A stretch of DNA of 64,000 bases, from NCBI RefSeq assembly GCF_000027145.1, contig NC_013891.1, forward strand, positions 62,001 through 126,000, read 5' to 3'. This DNA is from Listeria seeligeri serovar 1/2b str. SLCC3954 (GTDB taxonomy: Bacteria > Bacillota > Bacilli > Lactobacillales > Listeriaceae). The notes under the pieces are model-generated. The model saw only the letters and a program-made list of their open reading frames with translations, was not told the DNA's origin and did not search any database. The translations under genes and the position numbers were made by a program. Positions 55,527 to 64,000 of this stretch are shown here, piece by piece (within the stretch, counting starts at the first letter, position 1; the number at the start of each line of letters is the position of its first letter).

Positions 55527-55657
55527 TTAGCACCAAAATGGAACTTTTTAAGACGGAATTGTCTAATTTAATTTACTTGTAACCATTTCGGTGCTATAAT
55601 AAACGTACATTAAAAAATAGCAGCAGCAAATTTCGTGCTAATAGCACCGATTTGGTG
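55527..55657. promoter_or_regulatory. operator cluster of the monocin genetic switch
   Basis: Three related sites: TAGCACCAAAATGG (55528-55541), its reverse form CCATTTCGGTGCTA (55583-55596) overlapping a TATAAT -10 box at 55595, and TAGCACCGATTTGG (55642-55655). A GTGCTAATAGCAC palindrome (55635-55647) overlaps the third. Repetition in a divergent promoter region is what a CI-type repressor needs. Confidence 0.75.
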
Positions 55658-55695
55658 ACAAAGGGATTCCGAAATTAACGAGATGGAAGTGAGAA

Positions 55696-56130
55696 ATGAT
55701 GGATAGAAAACTTCTTAAAGAAAAGCAAATACAATTAATTTTTCAACTTGAGCAAGAAGAGAACAGGTTTGTAAGGAAGCGATTAATAGAAGAATTGGAG
55801 TATTTTGAAGCACTGGGGGACAAGGAGAAAGGCCTTTTGACAGTGGAGCAAAAACTACTTATTTTATCACCAAATGAATACTTAACATATAAAAAAACCT
55901 TTTCTGATGTTCAAATTAGTAAATTAATCGGTGTATCGAGATCTTCGCTTGCGGAATGGAAACGGAGAAAAGGATTGTCGAAAAAACAGTGTCCGCGAAT
56001 TCAAGAGGAGATGATTCGGATTTTAGCTTATCACTTAAATAAAACTGCGGAAGAAATTAGCCGGTTACCTGAAGAGACAATTGAATGTCAGTATGAAGCG
56101 TTTGTAATTAATGAAGCCCATAATTACTAA
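55696..56130 (+). CDS. phage-type DNA-binding protein, LmaD-position gene
   Basis: 144 residues. Charged helical N-terminus, a central helix-turn-helix-like part (SDVQISKLIGVSRSSLAEWKRRKG) and an acidic end. It is the first rightward gene across from the repressor, where the L. monocytogenes monocin has lmaD (lmo0115), probably an activator of the late genes. The sequences that should follow (lmaCBA, tail genes) are absent. An ortholog assignment needs a comparison. Confidence 0.7.
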   Translation: MMDRKLLKEKQIQLIFQLEQEENRFVRKRLIEELEYFEALGDKEKGLLTVEQKLLILSPNEYLTYKKTFSDVQISKLIGVSRSSLAEWKRRKGLSKKQCPRIQEEMIRILAYHLNKTAEEISRLPEETIECQYEAFVINEAHNY

Positions 56131-56219
56131 ATCAAATGGGAGCCTTGGTAAAAAAATAAGTTTTTTCGGATAAATAATGGAGTTCGAGTAAAGCGATATT
56201 AGCTAAAAGGGGGTTTTTG

Positions 56220-56642
56220 ATGGATGCTTTAGTTGAATTTGGATTTTCGATAATTAGTACTTTTTTTGGATATTTATTAGCGGAAGTGGATTTGTTGGTA
56301 AAAGTGCTTTTATGTTTTATTCTAGCCGATTATATTTCTGGGTTGCTGGCATCTTTTTATCTGGGGAAACCTAACACCCAACTAAGTTTTAAAGAAATCA
56401 CTCCAAAAATCGCTATCTTAATTATAGTAGCTATTGCGCATCAAATTGATTTGATTTTAGGGATGCACAATACGATGCGAGATGCGGTTATTTTCTTTTA
56501 TTTAACAAATGAGCTGATTGATATCTTGGAAAATTTTGTGCAAATGGGAATGAAAGTACCTGATATTTTGAAAAATTTTATTGCGCTTTTTGATTCAAAG
56601 TCGGGAAAAGAGGACGAGAAGAGTGACGAAAAAAAGGATTAA
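56220..56642 (+). CDS. phage-type holin (phi-105/TcdE-like)
   Basis: About 140 residues; ATG 56220 with AAAGGGGG upstream. Hydrophobic segments at ~5-40, 60-85 and 88-110 (LCFILADYISGLLASFYLGK is the family hallmark), then a charged tail (KSGKEDEKSDEKKD). Matches the phage_holin_4 family and the monocin holin (lmo0128 by order). It follows the LmaD-like gene by 90 bp; no endolysin follows. Confidence 0.85.
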   Translation: MDALVEFGFSIISTFFGYLLAEVDLLVKVLLCFILADYISGLLASFYLGKPNTQLSFKEITPKIAILIIVAIAHQIDLILGMHNTMRDAVIFFYLTNELIDILENFVQMGMKVPDILKNFIALFDSKSGKEDEKSDEKKD

Positions 56643-56713
56643 TGTGGAATACGATGGTAAAGAATCTTTAAGGGGGAACTAGTGTGTTAGCTACATTTAT
56701 TATCATTGGATTC

Positions 56714-56750
56714 AAAAAGAGCGACCAAATAGGTCACTCTTTTTGAAAGT
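56714..56750. terminator. bidirectional terminator at the end of the monocin remnant
   Basis: AAAAAGAGCGACC / GGTCACTCTTTTT stem around AAATA, between the holin side and the convergent nucleotidase. A GTG frame (56683-56745) with an AAGGGGG site reads into this hairpin and may be the stub of the lost endolysin or another late gene. Confidence 0.8.
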
Positions 56751-59095
56751 TAGTTTTTCTTACGTAAAACATAGAGCGCAGTTGTTGTTAGAACTAGCCC
56801 AAATACTGTTGCAAGTCCTGCTGTATCGCCAGTTGTTGGTAACGCAGTAATTACTTTACTACCATTAGCAGTGCCATTTGGTTTAGATGTAGCTGGTTTT
56901 TCAGTTGTGATAGTCCCGCCATCAGTCGTTCCTGAACCGTTATTGGTGTTGCCGTTGTCGGACCCGCCATTATTACCATTATCTGTTCCGCCATTGTTAC
57001 CATTTCCATTGTCTGGAGGAGTAGTTGCGGCTGCTTGGACGGTTGTTTGGAATGTTGCGCTGTAACCGTTCGTGTCAGTGACAGTAGTTGTGATTTGGTC
57101 ACCTTTTTTAAGGTCTAGAGAAGAGATGTCTACAGAGAATTTACCGTTTGCATCTGCTGTTGCGCTTGGTCCAGCGGCGCGTGCTAATTTGGCATTTGAA
57201 TCTGCTTTTTGAACACCAACCGTAGCACTTGGTAAAGTAGTTCCGGTAAGCGTTTTGTCTTTTTCAGCTAGTTTGTTGATTTTTGTTGCGTCTTTAATTG
57301 CTTGGATTGCTGCAGTTTCGGTTTCTTTGTCGATTTCAGCTTGAGATTTGTAGACTTTACGTCCTTCTTTTTGAGCTGTAATCACTTTGCCAGCAGCTTT
57401 TTGATCTTTGATATAGTTGATGAATGTTTCTGTATCTGGGTCAATTGCTGTAACTAGGTTTGCTTTTTTGAATGCGGAAAATCCATCGCCGCCTCCGAAT
57501 AAGAAGTCATTGATTACGACTTTGTATTTTTGGTCAGCTTTTAGTGGGGTTCCGTCTTCTGTTGTAACACTAGCAATTTTGTATGCATGATCTAAATCAT
57601 CTGTATCGGTGAAAGTGTATTTTAGTCCGGAAATTTGTAAAAAGTAAGTTTGGTTGCTTAAATATTGTTGGCTTAGTGCTTCTGTAATATCAGCGCCAGA
57701 CATTTCAACGACTTGTAGAATATTACCAAATGGTTGAACTGCTTGTGCGGCACCCCAAGTGATTTCGTTTTGACCATTTGCCAGACGAGTGGTTAGGTCA
57801 GCCCGAATTCCGCCGTTGTTTGTCATTGCAAAATCGACATCAGCACCGGCTTTATTTGCCATATAGCGCTGTGCATCCGTAATCATATTGCCAAGTTCGG
57901 ATTCTTTATCATCAATTGCTTTATTTTCTGGATTTGTTTCGCGGGAAATGACTTCTTTGTTTGCAAGCCCGATAGTTTCGTTGATAACTCCTTCAATGCG
58001 GCTTTTCGCATCTTCTGTTACAGCCGTGATATCAGCATTTGGAGTGACGCTTCTCGTGTTATATGTAATTTTAGCGTCTGGAGGTGAAACGAAATCGCCT
58101 GTTGTTTTATCAAGTTCACCAGTTACATCGGAAAAAGCTTTACCGTTGTTGTAACTTTGGACAATACGAGTTTTTCCAACTAATCCATTTGTATATTGGT
58201 GATTATGCCCAGCTAGGACTAAATCGACGGAGTTATTTGGATCTAATTCGTTTGCTTTTGTCATCATATTAGCAGCTTCTCCAGCCACATCTTGTTTTGT
58301 TCCTGTGTTCGGATTCCCATTGGAAAGAGCTGGAACGTGGGATAAAACAACGATAGCATTGACGCCTTGGTTTCTAAGTTCAGCAGAATATTTTACGATT
58401 GTTTCTGCTTCATCAAGGAAATCATAGTCTTTAATATGATTTGCAAGAACTAAATTAGGGATTTCCGTTGTAACAATACCGATGAAGCCAACTTTGACGC
58501 CATCAATTTCTTTTACATAGTATGGGGAAAATCCTTCTGCGACTGTGTTTGTTCCTTTATTGACAACATTAGCTGCGACAATTTTCATATCACTTTTAAC
58601 GCGTGGGTAAGCTTCTACGATTGGTCCGAATTTGTTTGTAGAAACGCCATCCAAAATTCGTTTGTACTCAGGTAATCCTTCATCAAATTCATGGTTGCCA
58701 AGTGTGCCAACTTCGAAATTCATTTTTTGGAGAACTTTCATTGTTGGCTCATCTTGAAGTAATCCAGAAACTGCTGGGCTAGCGCCGACCATATCACCCG
58801 CTTGGACGCGAATGGCGTTGTCTGCTGTAGCATCAGGATTTGCCTGTAGAAATGAATTTGTAGCATTATCTAAGTTAGTTGCTAAGTAGTCTGCTCCGCC
58901 AATTGGTGAGCCTGATGCATCTTTGGATGCTGTTTCAAGCGCTCCGTGGAAATCATTTATTCCTAAAATCTGAATAGGAACAGTATCCGCTGCTGCTTGT
59001 GCTGTTGTCCCGGTGAATGGTACAGTTAGTCCGATTGTGAGCCCTGCTACGAGTAAAACATGTGTAGTTTTTTTGAAAAATTTGTTCACTTTCAC
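56750..59095 (-). CDS. LPXTG-anchored 5'-nucleotidase / 2',3'-cyclic phosphodiesterase
   Basis: 781 residues, minus strand. Signal peptide to QAAAD; metallophosphatase domain (ILGINDFHGALE, LGNHEFDEG, LAGHNHQY) and the C-terminal nucleotidase domain (NNGGIRADL, VVINDFLFGGGDGFSAF). A Gly/Asn-rich spacer leads to LPTTGDTAGLATVFG, a hydrophobic segment and RKKN: sortase anchoring. Releases nucleosides from extracellular nucleotides, for scavenging or altering host purine signals. Equivalent to lmo0130. Confidence 0.94.
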   Translation of the reverse strand: MKVNKFFKKTTHVLLVAGLTIGLTVPFTGTTAQAAADTVPIQILGINDFHGALETASKDASGSPIGGADYLATNLDNATNSFLQANPDATADNAIRVQAGDMVGASPAVSGLLQDEPTMKVLQKMNFEVGTLGNHEFDEGLPEYKRILDGVSTNKFGPIVEAYPRVKSDMKIVAANVVNKGTNTVAEGFSPYYVKEIDGVKVGFIGIVTTEIPNLVLANHIKDYDFLDEAETIVKYSAELRNQGVNAIVVLSHVPALSNGNPNTGTKQDVAGEAANMMTKANELDPNNSVDLVLAGHNHQYTNGLVGKTRIVQSYNNGKAFSDVTGELDKTTGDFVSPPDAKITYNTRSVTPNADITAVTEDAKSRIEGVINETIGLANKEVISRETNPENKAIDDKESELGNMITDAQRYMANKAGADVDFAMTNNGGIRADLTTRLANGQNEITWGAAQAVQPFGNILQVVEMSGADITEALSQQYLSNQTYFLQISGLKYTFTDTDDLDHAYKIASVTTEDGTPLKADQKYKVVINDFLFGGGDGFSAFKKANLVTAIDPDTETFINYIKDQKAAGKVITAQKEGRKVYKSQAEIDKETETAAIQAIKDATKINKLAEKDKTLTGTTLPSATVGVQKADSNAKLARAAGPSATADANGKFSVDISSLDLKKGDQITTTVTDTNGYSATFQTTVQAAATTPPDNGNGNNGGTDNGNNGGSDNGNTNNGSGTTDGGTITTEKPATSKPNGTANGSKVITALPTTGDTAGLATVFGLVLTTTALYVLRKKN

Positions 59096-59279
59096 ACTCT
59101 CCCTTTTTTCGCCAGTGGCAATTTGTAAGCGCTAACTCATAGGTGTCTATCTATTATAGTAGCAAAGTGAAATTGGCTTAGCAATAGGAAATATAGCATT
59201 TTTGTAAATGTTATGATAATTTATTGCGATATTTTCATTTTAAATAAAAAAGGGTAAACTATAGAAAAGGAGGGATAAG

Positions 59280-60026
59280 ATGGATATCTCTAGTACGGAG
59301 ATTTGGGATGCAATCAGGAGAAAGAATTACATACTGTACTACCAGCCAAAAATAGATGCCAGAACGAATGAAATTATTGGCTTTGAAGCATTGGTCAGGT
59401 TGCAGACAACTACTGCAATTCTTGGGCCAGGGGAATTTTTTGAAGATGTTGTACTTTTAAACGCCACACGAGAAATGCAAGATTTTGTCGCTGAAAAAGC
59501 AATTGATCAAATCAATCAGTTAGGAGGACGGTTCTCCATTTCAATTAATGTTCCTGCTGATTATTTGATTAGTAGTAATTATATGCTCTATTTCTATGAT
59601 TATATAAAGCAACATCTGAAATATCCAGAACACTTAGAAATAGAAATTATTGAACGAACAGAAATTACTGAGCTGGAAATTGCGAATCGGAATTTACGAA
59701 AATTAAAGGATTTTGGTGTCAAAATTAGCATGGACGATTTTGGGAAAGGCTACAGTTCCATGACATATTTGCGGAGTTTACCAATTGATATTATCAAAAC
59801 GGATATGTCATTCATTGCTCTTTTAAAAACGGATCGTAGGCAACGGATTATCATTCAAGCGATTATTGATTTGTGTCATGATTTAGGCGGAAAGATTGTG
59901 ACAGAAGGCGTAGAAGACAAAGAGCAAGTAGAGATGTTGCGGGAAATGAGAGTGGATTATTTTCAAGGATTTTACTATAGTCGTCCTTTACCGATGGAGG
60001 AATTAAAAAAGCAGTTTTCGATATAA
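59280..60026 (+). CDS. EAL-domain cyclic-di-GMP phosphodiesterase
   Basis: 248 residues, AAGGAGG site. All catalytic motifs are intact: FEALVRL (EAL), SINVP, EIIERTE, ISMDDFGKGYSS, IIKTDMSFI, VTEGVEDKEQ, YFQGFYYSRPLP. Single domain, cytosolic, no sensor. Predicted to hydrolyse c-di-GMP, which in Listeria controls exopolysaccharide. Equivalent to lmo0131. Confidence 0.93.
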   Translation: MDISSTEIWDAIRRKNYILYYQPKIDARTNEIIGFEALVRLQTTTAILGPGEFFEDVVLLNATREMQDFVAEKAIDQINQLGGRFSISINVPADYLISSNYMLYFYDYIKQHLKYPEHLEIEIIERTEITELEIANRNLRKLKDFGVKISMDDFGKGYSSMTYLRSLPIDIIKTDMSFIALLKTDRRQRIIIQAIIDLCHDLGGKIVTEGVEDKEQVEMLREMRVDYFQGFYYSRPLPMEELKKQFSI

Positions 60027-60042
60027 TGCGAGGATAAATAAA

Positions 60043-60098
60043 AAAATTGGTTGATGTGAGTCTGGTAAGTTACCAAATTCACAACAACCAATTTCGCT
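60043..60098. terminator. long bidirectional hairpin terminator
   Basis: AAATTGGTTG...GTGA...CTGGTAA / TTACCA...TTCAC...CAACCAATTT between convergent genes. Confidence 0.75.
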
Positions 60099-60099
60099 T

Positions 60100-61608
60100 T
60101 TATTTGATTAAATTATTGGAAGCGTCTTTCACAACAACATCATGTGCGCCACCTTCTACGATAGAAGTGGAGGAAACGAGTGTTATTTTTGCTTTTTGTT
60201 GAAGTTCGGGGATATTTAACGCCCCGCAATTACACATGGTAGAACGAACTTTGCTTAGGCTGATAGCTACATTGTCTTTTAGTGAGCCAGCATAAGGAAC
60301 GTAAGAATCTACACCTTCTTCAAAGGAAAGTTTTTTGTCGCCACCAAGATCATAACGTTGCCAGTTACGAGCGCGGTTAGCTCCTTCTCCCCAATATTCT
60401 TTCATATAAGTGCCGTTTAAATTTACTTTATTTGTTGGACTTTCATCAAAACGAGAGAAGTAACGACCAAGCATAATAAAGTCAGCACCCATTGCAAGAG
60501 CTAATGTCATATGATAATCGTAAACAATGCCCCCATCAGAACAAATCGGAATATAAACACCGGTTTCTTCAAAATATTCATCCCGGGCTTTCGCAACATC
60601 AATTAAAGCAGTTGCTTGACCACGGCCGATTCCTTTTTGTTCACGAGTAATACAAATTGATCCACCACCAACGCCAACTTTGACGAAATCTGCACCTGCA
60701 TCAGCAAGGTAACGGAAGCCATCGCGGTCAACTACATTTCCGGCACCAACTTTGACAGAATCGCCGTATTTACCGCGAACATAGTCGAGTGTGCGTTTTT
60801 GCCATTCGGAGTAGCCTTCAGAAGAGTCGATACAAAGAATGTCCGCGCCAGCTTCTACAAGTGCAGGAACACGTTCTTCATAATCACGTGTGTTGATTCC
60901 AGCGCCAACCACATAACGTTTGGAGGAATCAAGGAGTTCTAATTTGTTTTCTTTATTAGAATCATAATCTTTACGGAATACCATATGGACTAGGTGTTCG
61001 TTATCATCAACAAGTGGTAAGGCATTTAATTTATTGTCCCAAATAATGTTGTTTGCTTCTTTTAAAGTAGTTGCTTTATTTGCAGTGACTAATTTATCAA
61101 AAGGAGTCATGAAATCGGCAACTTTTTCGTCAGGGCTCATTCGCGTTACACGATAGTCGCGACTAGTTACGATTCCAAGTAATTTGCCATTTGCTGTACC
61201 ATCTTCGGTAACTGCAACAGTAGAATGGCCTGTTTTTTCTTTTAAATCAAGGATATCTTGAAGGGTTTTGTCGGGACTAATATTGGAATCACTGATTACG
61301 AAGCCGGCTTTATGATTTTTAACACGAGAAACCATGGCAGCTTCACTTTCGATAGATTGTGAGCCGAAAATAAAGGATACGCCGCCTTCTGTAGCTAAGG
61401 CAATCCCCATATTATCATCAGAAACAGCTTGCATAATTGCAGAAACAAGCGGAATGTTCATTGTAATTGCCGATTCTTCACCTTTTTTAAATTTCACAAT
61501 TGGTGTTTTTAAGCTAACATTAGTTGGTACACATTCAGCGGATGAGTAACCTGGAACAAGTAAAAACTCACTAAATGTGCGGGACGGTTCTTCAAAATAA
61601 AATGCCAT
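60100..61608 (-). CDS. IMP dehydrogenase-like enzyme with CBS domains
   Basis: 502 residues, minus strand; ATG 61608 follows GGAGTGGAG. TIM barrel interrupted by two CBS motifs (residues ~105-230). Catalytic loop [17 protein letters not shown] contains the active Cys; [10 protein letters not shown] and [13 protein letters not shown] follow. Oxidises IMP to XMP with NAD+ in guanine synthesis, or is a close relative; the organism is known to have another guaB elsewhere, so this is a second copy. The C-terminal flap differs from housekeeping GuaB. Equivalent to lmo0132. Confidence 0.88.
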   Translation of the reverse strand: MAFYFEEPSRTFSEFLLVPGYSSAECVPTNVSLKTPIVKFKKGEESAITMNIPLVSAIMQAVSDDNMGIALATEGGVSFIFGSQSIESEAAMVSRVKNHKAGFVISDSNISPDKTLQDILDLKEKTGHSTVAVTEDGTANGKLLGIVTSRDYRVTRMSPDEKVADFMTPFDKLVTANKATTLKEANNIIWDNKLNALPLVDDNEHLVHMVFRKDYDSNKENKLELLDSSKRYVVGAGINTRDYEERVPALVEAGADILCIDSSEGYSEWQKRTLDYVRGKYGDSVKVGAGNVVDRDGFRYLADAGADFVKVGVGGGSICITREQKGIGRGQATALIDVAKARDEYFEETGVYIPICSDGGIVYDYHMTLALAMGADFIMLGRYFSRFDESPTNKVNLNGTYMKEYWGEGANRARNWQRYDLGGDKKLSFEEGVDSYVPYAGSLKDNVAISLSKVRSTMCNCGALNIPELQQKAKITLVSSTSIVEGGAHDVVVKDASNNLIK

Positions 61609-61785
61609 TATCTCCACTCCTTCTTCTATTTGTTTTACATTTATAAAATACCTTTATTATTTCAAGAACTGGCATGAAAGTCAATGATAGATGTTGATTT
61701 TTTCAAGCTAAGTATAAACGTTTTCTTTTGAGATAATGGTGGAATATAATTAAGGTGCAATATATTTTGCGAAGGAGGTAATCAG

Positions 61786-62019
61786 GTGAGTGAAGAAAAA
61801 TTGCTAGAACGAGGCTACCGCAAGTATCGTGGGGCTGAGATTGATGTTTATTTTAATACTAATGTTTGTGCACATGCGGGTAATTGTGTAAGAGGTAACA
61901 ATGAACTATTTGATTTAGATAGAAAACCTTGGATTATGCCTGATAACGTGGAAAAAGAAGAAGTGAAACGTGTCATTCATACTTGTCCAAGTGGGGCGCT
62001 GCAATATATAGAAAAATAG
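61786..62019 (+). CDS. yjdI: YjdI-like (4Fe-4S) mono-cluster protein
   Basis: 77 residues from GTG with AAGGAGG. Cysteines in NVCAHAGNC and the closing HTCPSGALQYI are the divergent Fe-S mono-cluster pattern. Paired with the next gene, a small GNAT, as in E. coli yjdIJ. Function not established. Equivalent to lmo0133. Confidence 0.88.
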   Translation: MSEEKLLERGYRKYRGAEIDVYFNTNVCAHAGNCVRGNNELFDLDRKPWIMPDNVEKEEVKRVIHTCPSGALQYIEK

Positions 62020-62029
62020 GAGGGCGAAA

Positions 62030-62308
62030 ATGGAGTATAGAAACGGCGAAAATAGAATTTATGCGATAAATGATCAAGGTGTTGAGGTTGGCGAGGTAAC
62101 TTTTGTCCCAACAGGTGAAGATATGTTTATTATTGACCATACAGGAGTAGACGATGCGGCTCGGGGTCAAGGGATTGCGCAAGAACTTGTAAAACATGCG
62201 GTAGAAAAAGCAAAAGCAGAAGGAAAGAAAATTATTCCACTTTGCCCGTTTGCTAAAGCAGAATTTGCGAAAAAACCGGAGTATCAAGTAGTACAAGCGG
62301 ATAAATAA
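62030..62308 (+). CDS. yjdJ: YjdJ-like small GNAT acetyltransferase
   Basis: 92 residues; GGAGGG site, 10 bp behind yjdI. Short GNAT of the COG2388 type: TGVDDAARGQGIAQELVKHAVE is the acetyl-CoA loop, and IIPLCPFAKAEFAKKPEY the conserved end. Substrate unknown. Equivalent to lmo0134. Confidence 0.9.
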   Translation: MEYRNGENRIYAINDQGVEVGEVTFVPTGEDMFIIDHTGVDDAARGQGIAQELVKHAVEKAKAEGKKIIPLCPFAKAEFAKKPEYQVVQADK

Positions 62309-62312
62309 TATT

Positions 62313-62351
62313 ATGTAGACTAGGTTTTGAACTTAGTCTACGTTTTTTTAT
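62313..62351 (+). terminator. terminator of yjdIJ
   Basis: GTAGACTAG / CTTAGTCTAC stem followed by GTTTTTTT. Confidence 0.9.
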
Positions 62352-62382
62352 GAATTATTTTAAAAATATCAGTTTTCTCTTC

Positions 62383-62411
62383 TTGACATCTTCTTCGTTT
62401 CAGTGTATCTT
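62383..62411 (+). promoter_or_regulatory. sigma-A promoter before the SAM riboswitch
   Basis: TTGACA (62383-62388) and TATCTT (62406-62411) with 17-bp spacing, about 40 bp before the aptamer. Confidence 0.7.
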
Positions 62412-62452
62412 TAATTCACAGTAAACTTATAGGAATAATAGTATTACAATTT

Positions 62453-62551
62453 CTTATCAAGAGTGGTGGAGGGATTCGGCCCAGTGAAGCCCAGCAGCGG
62501 AGCGCAAGTTCTATGCTAAATCCGAACAGAAGTAACATTCTGGCAGATAAG
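62453..62551 (+). ncRNA. SAM-I (S-box) riboswitch
   Basis: P1 CTTATC / GATAAG encloses the S-box core: AGAGTGGTGGAGGGA, GGCCCAGTGAAGCCC.AGCA, and TGCTAAATCC.AACAGA.G. A hairpin with GGCGCTTC / GAAGCGTT arms at 62567-62605 followed by ATTTTATT fits the terminator of the expression platform. S-adenosylmethionine binding should turn off the peptide-binding lipoprotein gene downstream. Confidence 0.93.
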
Positions 62552-62566
62552 TAGTAGCTTACAATT

Positions 62567-62613
62567 AGGCGCTTCGATTCTGACCAAAAAACAGAAGAAG
62601 CGTTATTTTATTA
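62567..62613 (+). terminator. riboswitch expression-platform terminator
   Basis: GGCGCTTCgATTCTG / CAGAAgAAGCGTT stem and T-rich tail, 27 bp ahead of the start codon. Confidence 0.65.
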
Positions 62614-62639
62614 GCGCTAAAGAGGGGAGTTTTTGTTAG

Positions 62640-64000
62640 ATGAAGAAATTTTTATTAGTAGCGGTTATCTCGGTTTTTGCTTTGGTGTTGACTGCTTGCG
62701 GAGGTTCTGGCGCTAGTTCAGACAAAGCGAACGGTTCAGGCAAGGCAAAAGATGGCGGCTCGATTATTATCGGAGTTGCAGGAGACCCAGAAGTTATCAA
62801 TCCAAACTATGCTGGTGACCGTGTAACGCTAACAATTCAACAAGCTGTATACGCACCGCTTTTCTGGGAATCTGACGGAAAACCCGCACTTGCGAAAAGC
62901 TTAGATATTTCAGATGACAACTTAACTTACACTGTAAAACTTAAAGACGGTTTAACTTGGCATGACGGAAAACCGTTAACAGCAGATGATGTAGTATTTA
63001 CAGTAGATTCCATTTTAGATACAAAACAAAATAGCCCGAATCGTGGTAACTTTGTTTTTGATGATAAACCTGTAAAAGTAGAAGCTGTGGATGATACAAC
63101 AGTTAAATTCACTTTACCAACTGTTGCTCCAGCCTTTGAAAATACAATTAAAACTTTCTTCCCGATTCCAAAACACGTTTTTGACGGGGTAGCAAATATT
63201 GAGAAAAGTGATAAAAACAAAAATCCAATCGGTTCTGGACCATACAAATTTGTTGAATATAAAGCAGGCGAATATGTTTCCTTAGAAAGATTCAATGACT
63301 ACTTTGATGGAAAACCAAAACTAGATAAAGTCACTTTCCGAATTACTAAAGATCAAAATGCGGCTAACTTAGCGCTTCAAAATGGCGAAATCAATTTAAA
63401 ATCGATTCAACCATCTGATAGAAACAAAGTAGAAAAAGCTAGTGCGGTGAACATTATCACATATCCAGAAAATCGCTTAAGTTATGCTGTTTTCAATGAA
63501 AACCAACCAGCTCTTAAATCAAAAGAACTTCGCCAAGCATTATCTTACGCGCTTAATCGTGAAGATATCATTGAAGCGGCTTACGGTTCTGATGAGTATG
63601 CGAAACCTGCATCTTCTTTCCTAACAGAAAACACAAAATACTTCACTGACAAGGTAGAAACATATGACCAAGATATTGCCAAAGCAAAAGCATTAGTTAA
63701 AGAGAGCGGTTTTGATACAAATCAAAAACTAACTGTTTACTATTTAAACAACAGTAAATCTCAAGAAAGTATCGCGCTTTACTTGCAACAACAATATAAA
63801 GAAATCGGCGTGTCGCTTGATTTAAAACCAACTGATCCAAATGCGCTGAGCAATATTACGCTTGACCGTAAAAATGCTGATTACTCCATCGCGCTAAATG
63901 GTTATATTATGGGAAATGATCCTGATGCATACAAATCCTTATTCCTAAGCGATGCCCCTTACAACTATGCTAATTACCACAACAAAGATCTAGATGCGCT
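62640..64000 (+). CDS. oligopeptide-type ABC transporter substrate-binding lipoprotein (partial, 3' end beyond window)
   Basis: At least 453 residues from ATG 62640 with AGAGGGGAG upstream; the frame runs off the window. Lipoprotein signal with lipobox LTACGG; then the SBP family 5 fold: GVAGDPEVINPNYAGD, KLKDGLTWHDGKPLTADDV, GSGPYKFVEY, RQALSYALNREDI. Binds peptides outside the membrane for an Opp/Dpp-type importer presumably encoded downstream. Control by a SAM riboswitch suggests a role in obtaining methionine- or cysteine-containing peptides. Equivalent to lmo0135. Confidence 0.93.
   Translation, partial: MKKFLLVAVISVFALVLTACGGSGASSDKANGSGKAKDGGSIIIGVAGDPEVINPNYAGDRVTLTIQQAVYAPLFWESDGKPALAKSLDISDDNLTYTVKLKDGLTWHDGKPLTADDVVFTVDSILDTKQNSPNRGNFVFDDKPVKVEAVDDTTVKFTLPTVAPAFENTIKTFFPIPKHVFDGVANIEKSDKNKNPIGSGPYKFVEYKAGEYVSLERFNDYFDGKPKLDKVTFRITKDQNAANLALQNGEINLKSIQPSDRNKVEKASAVNIITYPENRLSYAVFNENQPALKSKELRQALSYALNREDIIEAAYGSDEYAKPASSFLTENTKYFTDKVETYDQDIAKAKALVKESGFDTNQKLTVYYLNNSKSQESIALYLQQQYKEIGVSLDLKPTDPNALSNITLDRKNADYSIALNGYIMGNDPDAYKSLFLSDAPYNYANYHNKDLDA

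Noticed and set aside
53000-56750. Complete prophage or functional monocin
   Set aside because: Only regulators and a holin are present; no tail, sheath or endolysin genes fit in the space.
56871-57102. Low-complexity Pro/Val- and Met/Gln-rich frames opposite or across the nucleotidase linker
   Set aside because: They arise from the repetitive Gly/Asn spacer DNA of the LPXTG protein.
62453-62551. T-box or lysine riboswitch as alternative for the leader
   Set aside because: The GAAGCCC, GCTAAATCC and GATAAG elements in order are specific to the S-box; no T-box AGGGTGG sequence is present.

Overview
The window reads as a Listeria chromosome of the L. monocytogenes-like (sensu stricto) group. 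It is low in G+C, and its conserved genes match, in order, the part of the L. monocytogenes EGD-e map that runs from essC to the SAM-riboswitch-controlled peptide-binding lipoprotein (about lmo0061 to lmo0135). Species cannot be fixed from the sequence. The accessory blocks, and a monocin locus reduced to its two ends, make this strain differ from the reference layout as I remember it.

Region 1 (1-11967): the 3' end of a type VII secretion (T7SS) locus. It holds the C-terminal part of the EssC ATPase, two small LXG-associated partners, an LXG effector with a glycine-zipper C-terminus, and a long run of candidate immunity and membrane genes. Several of these are duplicated, chimeric or frameshifted. 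Region 2 (12052-15777): conserved housekeeping genes (PEP mutase/isocitrate lyase family, Ada-type alkyl-DNA repair, pentapeptide protein, 2-hydroxyacid dehydrogenase) and tRNA-Lys(CUU). Region 3 (15778-23550): an accessory block at the tRNA 3' end. It contains a complete LXG toxin/immunity operon, a decayed LXG gene that keeps an apparently intact alternative toxin tip and immunity gene, a 53-bp repeat of the tRNA 3' end, and two internalin-like genes, one broken and one carrying an unusual C-terminal domain.

Region 4 (23748-28952): the sigma-54-type mannose PTS operon with manO, a DUF2200 gene, and a divergent ArsR regulator with a monooxygenase and a nitroreductase. Region 5 (29055-35279): an accessory alpha-glucoside operon (RpiR regulator, PTS EIICB, GH4 phospho-glucosidase, membrane protein, EIIA, MFS). 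Region 6 (35400-39368): a small membrane protein, the chitinase ChiB and a ROK sugar kinase. Region 7 (39904-45711): a WxL cell-surface gene cluster. Region 8 (45761-52878): a heterodimeric ABC exporter, an AraC regulator, an esterase, an EAL-domain protein and a Crp/Fnr regulator. Region 9 (53109-56748): an ECF sigma/anti-sigma pair, followed by the two ends of a monocin locus (protease, repressor, operators, activator-like gene, holin) with no structural genes or endolysin between them. Region 10 (56750-64000): an LPXTG 5'-nucleotidase, an EAL phosphodiesterase, an IMP-dehydrogenase-like enzyme, yjdI/yjdJ-like genes and a SAM-I riboswitch ahead of an oligopeptide-binding lipoprotein cut by the window edge.

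Two themes stand out. One is interbacterial competition: modular LXG toxins, orphan immunity genes and toxin-tip reservoirs undergoing recombination and frameshift decay. The other is sugar uptake and surface polysaccharide biology (two PTS systems, chitinase, WxL cluster).
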